DNA of 64,000 nucleotides, taken from Nocardia puris. GTDB taxonomy: Bacteria; Actinomycetota; Actinomycetes; Mycobacteriales; Mycobacteriaceae. Both the position numbers and the translations under genes were made by a program. The stretch's first letter is position 1, and the number at the start of each line of letters is the position of its first letter. Below the pieces are notes generated by a model. That model ran no database searches. It worked only from the letters and a program-made list of their open reading frames with translations, and had not been told where the DNA came from. The DNA is taken from positions 372,001-436,000 of the forward strand of contig NZ_QNRE01000004.1 in assembly GCF_003315035.1 (NCBI RefSeq), given 5' to 3'. Below are positions 48,656-57,102 of this stretch, piece after piece.

Positions 48656-49019
48656 CTGCACTCGATAAGAGGCTCATGCTCACGGAGAGCGTGGGCCTTT
48701 TCTCGTTTCGTGTGTTTTGTGGGGGCGCAGCCCCCACGCCCCGCCCGGCGGGGCTGTGCCCCCCGGAGCCCCCCATTTCCACAGGTGTACCCGGGGGTTG
48801 CGTTATCGCAAGTGTGCTCGCCGCGGGATCCCGTGGCGCTGGTGGTTCGTTCCCGAGTTGTGGCCGAAGTGTTGGGGTGGTGTTGTGATCGCCACTGTTC
48901 GGGTGGGGGCGGGGTGGGTGTGCCGGTGGGCACAGGGGTGGGAGAGCCCTTCTATATAGGGGTGGTGGGTTGGGGCTCCTACCCTTGATTCCTGACGAGA
49001 ACCTGTTCTAATTTTTGGC
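48656..49019. repeat. Spacer with copy 2 of the tRNA-associated hairpin repeat
   Basis: The close copy of 21756-21840 occupies 48689-48774: GCGTGGGCC, CTCGTTTCG, GTGGGGGC GCA GCCCCCAC and GGGGC TGT GCCCC. Both copies begin about 30 nt after a tRNA whose 3' flank starts ACTCGAT or CACTCGAT. The remaining 240 bp are GT-rich and hold no gene. Confidence 0.8.
48997..49012 (+). promoter_or_regulatory. KstR-like operator overlapping a -10 element
   Basis: GAGAACCTGTTCTA (48997-49010) fits the KstR consensus TnnAACnnGTTnnA except for the first T, and is itself an AGAAC-CT-GTTCT dyad. TCTAAT (49007-49012) ends 7 nt before the ATG and looks like a -10 of a leaderless transcript. Binding there would block RNA polymerase. 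Confidence 0.6.
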
Positions 49020-49790
49020 ATGCGTAGATATGAGGGTCGTCGGGTTCTGGTCACCGGAGCGGGGTCGGGTATCGGGCAGGGGATCGCGTTGCGGCTGCTC
49101 GACGAGGGGGCGCGGCTGGTGGGCGTGGACGTCGACGAGGCGGGTCTGGCCGGGACGGTGGAGAAGGCCGGTGACGTCGACGGGCGGCTGCACACGCTGC
49201 GGATCGATATCGCCGATCCGGAGTCGGTGCGGGCCGGCACCGAGGCGGCGCTCGAATTCCTGGGCGGCGGGCTCGACGTGCTGGTCAACGCGGCGGGCAT
49301 CCTGCGGCCCGCGCGCACCCACGAGATGCCGCTCGAGGTGTGGAACCAGGTGATCACGGTGAACCTCACCGGCACCTTCCTCATGACGCAGGCCGCGCTG
49401 CCCGCACTGGTGGACTCCGGGCACGGCGTCGTGGTCAACCTCTCGTCCACCGCGGCGTTCAGCGCCTCGCCCTATCTCGCCGCCTACGCCGCGTCCAAGG
49501 GCGGGGTCAACGCGTTCACCCACTCCATCGCGCTCGAATACGCCAAGCAGGGGCTGCGCGCGGTCAATATCGTGCCCGCGGGCATCACCAGCGGCATCAC
49601 CACGAAGTCGATCCTGGACCAGCCCGACGGGGTGGACTACTCGCTGTTCGCGCGCCTCACCGGCTGGCTCAACAATGGCGCACTCGGTACACCCGAGGAC
49701 ATCGCCGGCGTCGTCGCCATGGTCGCCTCCGACGACGGCCGGTACATGACGGGCACCGAAATCCGCGTCGACGGCGGCGCGCTGATGTGA
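49020..49790 (+). CDS. Short-chain dehydrogenase/reductase
   Basis: 256 residues from ATG 49020, without a Shine-Dalgarno motif (probably leaderless). Cofactor motif TGAGSGIG (12-19), NAAG at 90-93, catalytic Ser near 143, Tyr156 and Lys160 (YAASK), and the closing motif DGRYMTGTEIRVDGGALM. Asp37 after the second strand (VGVDVDE) favours NAD over NADP. The KstR-like operator upstream suggests steroid or fatty-acid metabolism, for example a hydroxysteroid or 3-hydroxyacyl-CoA dehydrogenase; the substrate is not known. Confidence 0.9.
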   Translation: MRRYEGRRVLVTGAGSGIGQGIALRLLDEGARLVGVDVDEAGLAGTVEKAGDVDGRLHTLRIDIADPESVRAGTEAALEFLGGGLDVLVNAAGILRPARTHEMPLEVWNQVITVNLTGTFLMTQAALPALVDSGHGVVVNLSSTAAFSASPYLAAYAASKGGVNAFTHSIALEYAKQGLRAVNIVPAGITSGITTKSILDQPDGVDYSLFARLTGWLNNGALGTPEDIAGVVAMVASDDGRYMTGTEIRVDGGALM

Positions 49791-49845
49791 GTGGGGGCGC
49801 CGCCACGTCGTCCCACCGGGCGACCCGATCCTGTTGAGGCTCCGC

Positions 49846-51267
49846 ATGATTCGCGCACCGTATGTTCTGCTCGCCGCCTGCGCGCTGGCGCTCGCCCCGG
49901 CCGGGCAGGCGCGGGCGGCGGAGTATTGGGGCCCGCTCGCGCCGCCGAATCCGCATCTCGGGCCGGTCGGCACCGTCACCATGCACGGTGACGCGGGGTC
50001 CTCGGATGTCACGCCGCTGCCGGGGCCGGGCCTCGGGCAGCAGCCGGTGGGCGCGTATCCGCTGGCGGCGGCCTGCCCGACGCTGCTGCAGGGTTCGGAC
50101 GGGCTGGTCGTCGCGCTGTGCACGACCATCGCCGGACGCACGCCGACGGTGTACCTGCTGGATCCGGACGCGGGACCGCTAGGTGGCCCGCTCGCCTCGC
50201 TGGCGCTGCCGAAGGGCAGCCTGCTCGGCGGCGTCTACGCCTACCTCGACAATGCCGACCGGCTGGTGGCCGTCGACGGTGACCGCGCCCTGGTGCGCAT
50301 CGCACACGCGCGCGAAGGCGGGCGCTGGACACTGCGGGTGGACGAACGCGTCGATCTGGCCGCCGCGATTCCGGAGGGGGACAACGTCACCGGACTGGTC
50401 CCCGACTGGTCGGGCACGGTGTGGTTCGCGACCGGGCGGGGGTTGGTCGGCACCGTCGCGCCCGACGGCACCACGGCGACGCTCGCCCTGCCCGATCCGG
50501 CCGGCGGCGAGACCGTCGCCAACAGCATCTCGTCCGCGCCGAGCGGCCGCGTCGCCGTCGCCACCACGCACGCCCTCTACGAACTGGCCGCCACCGACGG
50601 GAGGCCTGAAATCCTTTGGCGCGCACCGTACGATCGCGGCACCGCGCGCAAACCGGGACAGCTGAGCTGGGGCACCGGCTCCACCCCCACGTACTTCGGC
50701 CCGCGCACCGGCGCCGACTACCTCACCATCGTGGACAGCGGTGACGAACAAGTGCGCGTCCTCGTCTACGCCTCCGGCACCGGCGAGCTGCTGTGCTCGC
50801 GGCCCGTGCTCACCGAAGGCGGTGCGGGCAGCGAGAATTCGCCGATCGGGATCGGGCGGTCGGTGTTCGTCGCGAGCACCTACGGCTATCCGTACCCGGC
50901 CGTGCCGGACGACGCGGGGCCGGCCGTGCCGCCGAGCGCGCCGTTCACCGGCGGCATGACCCGTGTCGATGTGGACGACGCGGGCGGCTGCCGTACGGTG
51001 TGGGAGAACTCCGTGCGCAGCGCGGCCGTTCCGCATCTGTCAGCGGCCGACGGCTACGTCTACACCCTCACCCGGATCGGGCCCGCCTCGGCGACACCGC
51101 TCGACGGGTACGCGTTCACGGTGCTGGATTCCGGTACGGGACAGGTGGTTTCGACCTCACCGCTGCCCGGCACCCTCGCCAACGATCCGCTCCAGATGTC
51201 GCCGTTGTGCACGGCGGGCGGCCGGGTGCTCCAGGGCACCGTCACCGGGGTGCTACGCATCGGCTGA
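49846..51267 (+). CDS. Secreted protein, possible beta-propeller
   Basis: 473 residues from ATG 49846 (GAGG 7 nt upstream). A Sec signal peptide (MIRAPYVLLAACALALAPAGQARA) is followed by AEYWGPLAPPNPHLG. The mature part is rich in repeated beta-type segments with aspartate-glycine turns (TVYLLDPDAGPLGG, LVAVDGDRALVRIA, VWFATGRGLVGTVAPDG, ALYELAATDGRPEI, RVLVYASGTGELLCS, FTVLDSGTGQVVS), typical of a PQQ- or NHL-like propeller. Two or more cysteine pairs are possible. I recognise no named family. It follows the SDR after 55 nt and could be cotranscribed. Confidence 0.75.
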   Translation: MIRAPYVLLAACALALAPAGQARAAEYWGPLAPPNPHLGPVGTVTMHGDAGSSDVTPLPGPGLGQQPVGAYPLAAACPTLLQGSDGLVVALCTTIAGRTPTVYLLDPDAGPLGGPLASLALPKGSLLGGVYAYLDNADRLVAVDGDRALVRIAHAREGGRWTLRVDERVDLAAAIPEGDNVTGLVPDWSGTVWFATGRGLVGTVAPDGTTATLALPDPAGGETVANSISSAPSGRVAVATTHALYELAATDGRPEILWRAPYDRGTARKPGQLSWGTGSTPTYFGPRTGADYLTIVDSGDEQVRVLVYASGTGELLCSRPVLTEGGAGSENSPIGIGRSVFVASTYGYPYPAVPDDAGPAVPPSAPFTGGMTRVDVDDAGGCRTVWENSVRSAAVPHLSAADGYVYTLTRIGPASATPLDGYAFTVLDSGTGQVVSTSPLPGTLANDPLQMSPLCTAGGRVLQGTVTGVLRIG

Positions 51268-51610
51268 CCACGTTGTGCACAGGCGGAGTCAGGTGCTGAA
51301 CACGCTGTGCACAAGCCGTGTCACCTGTGGATATCTCGGCTCCACCTGTGGAAAACGTGTGTGCCGAGGGGATGCCGACACCCTGTGGACAACTTGCGGG
51401 CCGACTGGTGAAACCTCTTGCGCACCAAGAGTTCTACCGCCGACGCCGACTTATCAACAGCGAATTTCCGCTGGTAGAGCCGATAATCCGGAACGCCAAC
51501 ACCCTGGTGATGCCGGTGGATGAATCCGCGCCACCGGCGGAGAATCCTTCGCTCACACCATGTTCGCGGATTCATCCACAGGTAGGCGCAGGTCTGTGGA
51601 TGCGGCGCGA
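51268..51610. other. Cluster of DnaA-box-like motifs
   Basis: No gene is visible in this 340-bp spacer. DnaA-box-like 9-mers lie at 51273 (TTGTGCACA), 51306 (TGTGCACAA), 51326 (TGTGGATAT), 51347 (TGTGGAAAA), 51384 (TGTGGACAA, perfect complement of TTGTCCACA), 51451 (TTATCAACA), 51573 (TCATCCACA) and 51596 (TGTGGATGC). Eight in 340 bp is far above what is seen in other spacers here apart from oriC. Confidence 0.7.
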
Positions 51611-52276
51611 TCAGGGCCGCGGATCCCACTGGAAGGCATCGGCATTCGGCCCCGTCGCGAGTCCGCGCCGCACCACCGTCAGCACGCGCGCGATGGCGGC
51701 CTCCCGCGCTTGGGGCCCCTCGTCGGCGATCGCGCGCTCGACGAGCAGCGCCGACATCCCGTGCACCATCGACCAGGCCGCCAGTTCGGCGTCGGGCCGG
51801 TCGGCCGGATCGGTGAAGCCGATCTCCACCAGTTCGTCCAGCAGATCGGAGAGCAGGTCGAAGGCGGGGGAGTTCCACTCCTCGGAGTTCTTGCGGTCGC
51901 GATTGCCGAACGCGGTGCGGAACAGGCCGGGCTCGCGCAGCGCGAACGTCACGTAGCCGCGGCCGACGGCGAACAGCCGCAGCACCGCGTCGGAATCGGG
52001 ATCGAGTTCGTCCAGCGTCTCGGCCATGGCCCCGAACAGGCTGCGCTGCGCCTCCTCCTGCGCGGCGCCGAGCAACTGTTCGTGATTGGTGAAGTGCCGG
52101 TAGGCGGCGGTGGGGGTGACGCCGACCCGGCGGGCGGCCGCGCGCACCGTGACGGCTTCCGGTCCGCCCTTCTCGGCGAGTTCGGCGGCCGCGCGGACCA
52201 GGGCATTGCGCAGGTCGCCGTGGTGATACGAGCCTGCGCGGGCGCCCCGGGTGCGAGTGGCTTCCGAATTCGTCAT
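51611..52276 (-). CDS. TetR/AcrR family regulator
   Basis: 221 residues from ATG 52276. N-terminal helix-turn-helix: YHHGDLRNALVRAAAELAEKGGPEAVTVRAAARRVGVTPTAAYRHFTNHEQLLGAA. The C-terminal ligand domain (TetR_C_33-like WHG motif: WSMVHGMSALLVE) is present. It diverges from the MMPL transporter with 89 bp between starts, so it is likely its repressor. Confidence 0.9.
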   Translation of the reverse strand: MTNSEATRTRGARAGSYHHGDLRNALVRAAAELAEKGGPEAVTVRAAARRVGVTPTAAYRHFTNHEQLLGAAQEEAQRSLFGAMAETLDELDPDSDAVLRLFAVGRGYVTFALREPGLFRTAFGNRDRKNSEEWNSPAFDLLSDLLDELVEIGFTDPADRPDAELAAWSMVHGMSALLVERAIADEGPQAREAAIARVLTVVRRGLATGPNADAFQWDPRP

Positions 52277-52365
52277 CGATTCGATGTTGACACCTGTGCA
52301 CATCCGGTGGCAAGTTAACACCCATAAAGTTTACGCATGGCAACATGCCCGTCCGGAGGTTCGCG

Positions 52366-54525
52366 ATGTTCGAACGACTCGGCCGTTTCACGGTCCGGCA
52401 TGCCCGCTGGATACTCGTCGCCAGCGTGCTGGCCCTCATCGCAGGCAGCGCGTTCGGCGTCACGGCGTTCAGCAAGATGCAGTCCGGTGGCCAGGAGGAC
52501 CCCGGCGCCGAATCCAGCGCCGCCACCGCGCAATTGGCGCAGAAGTACGGTTCCGACACCGACTTCGTCTTCCTGATCCGGGCCGAGCAGGGCACCGTCG
52601 ACGCCGAACCGGTCGCAGGGTTCGGCCGTGAACTGGCGGGTGAACTGGCCGCCGACGCCCGGCTGGTCAATGTGATCTCCTACTGGGACACGGGCTCGCC
52701 CGCGATGCGCTCCGAGGACGGCACCGCGGCCGTGATCCTGGCGGGCGGATCCAACACCGACCCCAGCCAGGACAACCGGATCGCCGAGGAGATCATCGCC
52801 GCCTACGGCACGGATGGGCCGATCGCGCAGGTCGGTATAGGCGGCAACGACGCGACGTTCGCGGCCGTCACCGAGCAGATCGGCAAGGATCTGGCGCTCG
52901 CCGAGGGCATCGCCGTGCCGCTCATCCTGGCGCTGCTGGTGCTCGCGTTCGGCAATGTGATCGCCGCGCTGCTCACTCTCGTGGTCGGCGGCGTCGCGAT
53001 TCTGGGGACGTTCGCCGAACTGGCGATCCTCGGCTCGCTCACCGACGTGTCGGTCTACGCGGTCAACCTCACCACCGCCCTCGGGCTCGGCCTGGCCGTC
53101 GACTACGGACTGCTCATGGTGAGCCGCTTCCGGGAACGCCGTGCCGAGGGGGCCGAACCCGGCGACGCGGTGGTGCACGCGGTGTCGACGGCGGGGCGCA
53201 CCATTGTGTTCAGCGCGGCCACCGTGGTCGCGGCGCTCTCCTCGCTGGTGATCTTCCCGCAGTACTTCCTGCGGTCGTTCGCCTACGCGGGCATCGGTGT
53301 GGTGGTGATCGCGGCCTCGGCCGCCGTGCTCACGCTGCCCGCGCTGCTCGCCGTGCTCGGCACCCGGTCCGACGCCTGGCGGGTGCCGGGGGTGCGCGGC
53401 ATCCGCGGTGACGCCGCGCCGTTCTGGGCCGGGGTCGCGACGTTCGCTATGCGCAGGCCACTGGTCGCGGGCCTGCCGGTGGTGGCGCTGCTGCTGCTGG
53501 CCGCCGCGCCGCTGCTCAACGTGCAGTTCGGCACCCCGGACGATCGCGTGCTGCCGGTGAGCACCGAGGTGCGCCAGGTCGGCGACGCGATGCGTGAGGA
53601 ATTCGGCGGCGGCGACACCAACGCGCTGTCGGTGGTCACCACGTCGGGGGTGGAGGCCGGTCCGCTCGCCGACTACGCGGCGGCGTTGTCGCAGGTGCCG
53701 CACGTGACCCAAGTCGATTCCGGTGCGGGCACTTTCGTCGACGGCGCGCGCGTCGCCACCTCACCCGCCGACGCCCGCTTCACGCGGCCCGACGCGCAGC
53801 GCCTCAACGTGCTCACGGATCTGGACCGCAACTCGCCCGAGGCGCGCGACCTGGTGGACCGGGTGCGCGAGGTGCCCGCGCCCACCACGGCGCTGGTCGG
53901 CGGTCAGGTGGCGGAGCTGCGCGACAGCCTCGCCTCCATCGGGTCGCGACTCCCGGTGGCCGTGGGCTGGATCGTGCTCACCACCTTCGTGTTGCTGTTC
54001 CTGTTCACCGGCAGCATCGTGCAGCCGCTGCGGGCGCTGCTGTCGAACGTGCTGAGCCTGGCGGCGACCCTCGGGCTGATGGTGTTCGTGTTCCAGGACG
54101 GGCACTTCTCGGGGCTGCTCGGGTTCACGCCCGCGCCGCTGGACGTGTCGATGCTGCTGCTCCTGTTCTGCATCACCTTCGGGTTGTCCATGGACTACGA
54201 GGTTTTCGTGATCAGCCGGATCAAGGAGCTGCACGACCGGGGCGCCACCACCGAGCAGGCGGTGGTGGAGGGGCTGGCGCGCACCGGCCGCCTGGTGACC
54301 ACGGCGGCCGCGCTGATCTCCATCAGCTTCCTGGCCTTCGTCACCAGTGACGTGCGGTTCATCCAGTTCTTCGGGCTGGGTGCAGGCCTGGCGATCCTGA
54401 TCGACGCCACGTTGGTGCGCGGCGTGCTGGTGCCGGTGGCGATGCGGCTGCTCGGGCCCGCCGCGTGGTTCGCGCCGAAGCCGTTGCGCGTGGTGCACGC
54501 GCGCTTCGGCCTCGCGGAGGCGTAG
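52366..54525 (+). CDS. MMPL family RND transporter
   Basis: 719 residues from ATG 52366 with GGAGG 7 nt upstream; ATG 52345 lacks one. Two homologous halves each start with a helix (RHARWILVASVLALIAG and RRPLVAGLPVVALLLL) and a periplasmic domain, then five membrane segments. Family motifs: GLGLAVDYGLLMVSRFRERR in the first half and ITFGLSMDYEVFVISRIKELHDRG in the second, with the Asp-Tyr proton-relay pairs. It resembles YdfJ/MmpL-type lipid or drug exporters. The substrate is unknown; regulation is probably by the adjacent TetR. Confidence 0.93.
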   Translation: MFERLGRFTVRHARWILVASVLALIAGSAFGVTAFSKMQSGGQEDPGAESSAATAQLAQKYGSDTDFVFLIRAEQGTVDAEPVAGFGRELAGELAADARLVNVISYWDTGSPAMRSEDGTAAVILAGGSNTDPSQDNRIAEEIIAAYGTDGPIAQVGIGGNDATFAAVTEQIGKDLALAEGIAVPLILALLVLAFGNVIAALLTLVVGGVAILGTFAELAILGSLTDVSVYAVNLTTALGLGLAVDYGLLMVSRFRERRAEGAEPGDAVVHAVSTAGRTIVFSAATVVAALSSLVIFPQYFLRSFAYAGIGVVVIAASAAVLTLPALLAVLGTRSDAWRVPGVRGIRGDAAPFWAGVATFAMRRPLVAGLPVVALLLLAAAPLLNVQFGTPDDRVLPVSTEVRQVGDAMREEFGGGDTNALSVVTTSGVEAGPLADYAAALSQVPHVTQVDSGAGTFVDGARVATSPADARFTRPDAQRLNVLTDLDRNSPEARDLVDRVREVPAPTTALVGGQVAELRDSLASIGSRLPVAVGWIVLTTFVLLFLFTGSIVQPLRALLSNVLSLAATLGLMVFVFQDGHFSGLLGFTPAPLDVSMLLLLFCITFGLSMDYEVFVISRIKELHDRGATTEQAVVEGLARTGRLVTTAAALISISFLAFVTSDVRFIQFFGLGAGLAILIDATLVRGVLVPVAMRLLGPAAWFAPKPLRVVHARFGLAEA

Positions 54526-54541
54526 GGGGCGATCGGGAACC

Positions 54542-54575
54542 GTCCGGCCGAGGGGTGATCGCCCCTCGGCCGGAC
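54542..54575 (+). terminator. Terminator hairpin after the MMPL gene
   Basis: Perfect 14-bp stem GTCCGGCCGAGGGG / CCCCTCGGCCGGAC with a 6-nt loop, 17 nt after the stop; no T-tract. Confidence 0.88.
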
Positions 54576-55242
54576 GTCGTCGCGGGGCGGTGACCCGCGT
54601 TTCCGCAGGTCCGTCACGCGAGTGAGGCGAAGATCACACCATCGATTCCGGTAGCGGCCGCGGTGCTGAACCCGGACGAATCGGGCGCTCGCACACTGGC
54701 GATTTCGCCTCCGGCAACCTCCCGGAGGTACCCGACCGGAGTGGGTCGAAAACCGGTGTGACCGGGTTCTGATCTTGTTTGATCCGAGATAAACAGACCT
54801 CAGGTCTCTTTTGGTTTGAGCAATGTTCAGCTACCTGAATCGTTGGTTACGAAATCGCAGGTAGAAAGCTCGCAAGTGATACATACCGATGTTTCGAATC
54901 CGCTCCGGCAAACCATGCCGCAGTCCATTGTTCGGTGCCGGTTCGTCCGTTTCGACGGGGTGTGAGTGGGTATGCCTGGAAGTTCGCCTTCGGCACGCAC
55001 GGGGCAGCCGCGGGTTAGCTGGAAGTGTGAAGTAGACCGTCGTGACCGGGGTTTGCCAGCGGGCTGCTTTATACGCTTGACATCCGGCGTGGAGGGTTGC
55101 GCGGGCATAACGATTGTGTAGAGTCATCGGTAACGCTGGCCGCAGCTGAGCACGACTCGCTGCGGCCAGCGGAACTCAAATGGGGGATATCGCAACACAT
55201 CCGAGACCTGGCGTTGCTGCCGATTGTCCGGAGTCGTTCAGT
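54576..55242. other. Low-GC spacer with a hairpin
   Basis: About 670 bases with clearly lower GC than the neighbours between about 54750 and 55110. Short frames exist on the minus strand near 54830-55127 but have no ribosome-binding site and no known motif. A perfect 12-bp hairpin CGCTGGCCGCAG / CTGCGGCCAGCG (55134-55145, 55160-55171) closes the segment. It may be a remnant of transferred DNA or hold an untranslated RNA. Confidence 0.55.
55134..55171. terminator. Perfect hairpin downstream of the SpoIIM gene
   Basis: 12-bp stem with a 14-nt loop, 72 nt beyond the stop of the minus-strand SpoIIM gene. It is plausibly that gene's terminator. Confidence 0.6.
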
Positions 55243-56280
55243 TCATCGTGTGCCCGACGTTGTCTGGGCTCGTGCCGTCGCCGGCAGCGCCAGCCAGTCC
55301 GTGTCGTCGCCCGGCGTGTGCGCCTGTCGCGCTTCCTGCTCCAGCACCGCGCGCCGCCCGACGCCGAACACGTAGACCAGGAACACCAGCTCGGCCGCCA
55401 CGCCGATGCCCACCCGCACCGGCGCGGGCAGCGCGCTCGGCGTCACGAAACCCTCCAGCAGACCCGAGACGAACAGCACGCCCACCAGTCCGAGCGCGAT
55501 CGCGGCGGTCGCCCGGCCCTGTCGCGCGACCGCCTCGACGCGGCTCAGTCGTCCCGGATCGATGAGCGTCCAGCCCAGCTTCAGGCCCGCACCGCCCGCC
55601 ACGAAGATCGCCGTGAGCTCCAGAATGCCGTGCGGCAGGATGAATCCGAAGAACGAGTCCAGCCGGTCGGCCTCGGCCATGAGCCCCGCCGTGATGCCGA
55701 CGTTGAGCGCGTTCATGAACAGCAGGTACACGGCGGGCAGGATCAGCACGCCCAGGAACAGGGCCATCGCCGCCACCCAGGCGTTATTGGTCCAGACCTG
55801 CGCGGCGAACGCCTCGTTCGGATGCTCGGTGTAGTAGGTCTCGAACGCGCCGCCCGGCGCGGTGACCCATTCGTTCTCGTCGGGGATGCCGAACAGGTCG
55901 CGGGCCCGGCCCGAGCCCTCGATCCACCGGGCCAGCCCGGCGGCGGTGGCCACGAACGCCGCCGCGACCGCCACCCACCACGGCCACGTGCGGTACAGCG
56001 CGGCGGGGAAGGTGTGGGTGAGGAAGCGGCCGATCTCGGTCCAGGTGCTCGATTTGGTGCCCAGCACCTTGCCGCGCGCCCGGGTGAGGATCGCGCTCAG
56101 GCCCGCGATGAGTTCCGGGTCGGGACTGTGCGATTGCAGGCGCGCCAACTGCTGGGAGGTGCGCCGGTACAGGACCACCAGTTCGTCGGCTTCGGCGCCG
56201 GTCAGCCTGCCGCGCCGGGACAGCTGATCCAGCCGCGCCCAGGCGCCGCGATGCGCGTAACTGTAAGCGTCGACGTCCAT
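55243..56280 (-). CDS. Stage II sporulation protein M (SpoIIM/DUF95) family membrane protein
   Basis: 345 residues from ATG 56280 (GGGAGG 7 nt upstream). A cytoplasmic N-terminal helical region (MDVDAYSYAHRGAWARLDQLSRRGRLTGAEADELVVLYRRTSQQLARL) is followed by about seven membrane segments. The family segment is FFGFILPHGILELTAIFVAGGAGLKLGWTLIDPGRLSR. The organism class does not form endospores; homologues pair with RDD proteins in most actinobacteria. The exact role is unknown. It diverges from the RDD gene with 43 bp between starts. Confidence 0.9.
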   Translation of the reverse strand: MDVDAYSYAHRGAWARLDQLSRRGRLTGAEADELVVLYRRTSQQLARLQSHSPDPELIAGLSAILTRARGKVLGTKSSTWTEIGRFLTHTFPAALYRTWPWWVAVAAAFVATAAGLARWIEGSGRARDLFGIPDENEWVTAPGGAFETYYTEHPNEAFAAQVWTNNAWVAAMALFLGVLILPAVYLLFMNALNVGITAGLMAEADRLDSFFGFILPHGILELTAIFVAGGAGLKLGWTLIDPGRLSRVEAVARQGRATAAIALGLVGVLFVSGLLEGFVTPSALPAPVRVGIGVAAELVFLVYVFGVGRRAVLEQEARQAHTPGDDTDWLALPATARAQTTSGTR

Positions 56281-56323
56281 TCGGTTGCCTCCCATCCCCG
56301 CCGATGGAAAGAATGCTATCGAC

Positions 56324-57097
56324 ATGGCTGAGTTCACCACCGGCGAAGCGGTTGCTCTGGAGCTGCCGATCGCCCGCATCCCGACCCGCGCCGCCGCGTT
56401 CCTCATCGACCTGGCGGCGCAGTTCGCGCTGGCCGTGCTGCTGATCCTGCTCGCCGCGGCGATCTTCGCGAGCGCCGATCTGGACTCGGCCTGGCAGGAC
56501 GCCGCCGTCACGGTGTGCATGGTCACCGTGCTGGTCGGCTATCCGGTCACCTGGGAGACCGCGACGCGCGGGCGCACGCCCGGCAAGATGGCGCTCGGGC
56601 TGCGGGTGATCCGCGCCGACGGCGGGCCGGTCGAGTTCCGGCACAGCCTCACCCGGGGCCTCGGCGGGGCGATCGTGGACTTCTGGCTGCTCGGCATGTT
56701 CGGGCTCGTCGCGGTGGTCACCTCGCTGTGCTCACCCAACGCCCGTCGCGTCGGCGACGTGCTGGCGGGCACCGTGGTGGTGCACGCCCAGCAGCCGCTG
56801 CCCGTGCCCGCCCTCGCCTACGCCCCGCCGTGGTTGGCCGGCTGGGCCACCCGCCTCGACCTGTCCGGTGTGCCGGAGGATCTCGCGCTCGCCATCCGCC
56901 AGTACCTCACCCGCCTGCGCACCCTCACCCCGGCCGCCCACGACACCCTCGGCCCCGCCTTGGTCAGCGCCCTGTGCACCCACCTGCGCGTCCCCCCACC
57001 CGCCGGCTACCCACCCGTCCAAATCCTCGGCGCCGTGATCTCCGAACGCCAACGGCGCGTGCTGGCGCCGGGACCCGGGCTGGTCCGCACTCGCTGA
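56324..57097 (+). CDS. RDD family membrane protein
   Basis: 257 residues from ATG 56324. The RDD domain covers about 8-160: LPIARIPTRAAAFLIDLAAQFALAVLLILLA with Arg and the two aspartates that name the family, ending in RVGDVLAGTVVVH. Three to four membrane segments are present. A long cytoplasmic tail of about 100 residues follows (PWLAGWATRLDLSGVPEDLALAIRQYLTRLRTL). It is the partner of the SpoIIM protein by gene neighbourhood. It ends 5 nt from the convergent DUF58 gene. Confidence 0.9.
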   Translation: MAEFTTGEAVALELPIARIPTRAAAFLIDLAAQFALAVLLILLAAAIFASADLDSAWQDAAVTVCMVTVLVGYPVTWETATRGRTPGKMALGLRVIRADGGPVEFRHSLTRGLGGAIVDFWLLGMFGLVAVVTSLCSPNARRVGDVLAGTVVVHAQQPLPVPALAYAPPWLAGWATRLDLSGVPEDLALAIRQYLTRLRTLTPAAHDTLGPALVSALCTHLRVPPPAGYPPVQILGAVISERQRRVLAPGPGLVRTR

Positions 57098-57102
57098 GCG
57101 CC

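Noticed and set aside
54827..55127. Two minus-strand frames of 93 and 98 codons in the low-GC spacer
   Set aside because: They overlap in different frames, lack a Shine-Dalgarno motif and show no domain.
55180..55242. ATG at 55180 after a hairpin as the start of a small gene
   Set aside because: No ribosome-binding site, the frame continues antisense through the SpoIIM gene, and the peptide has no known motif.
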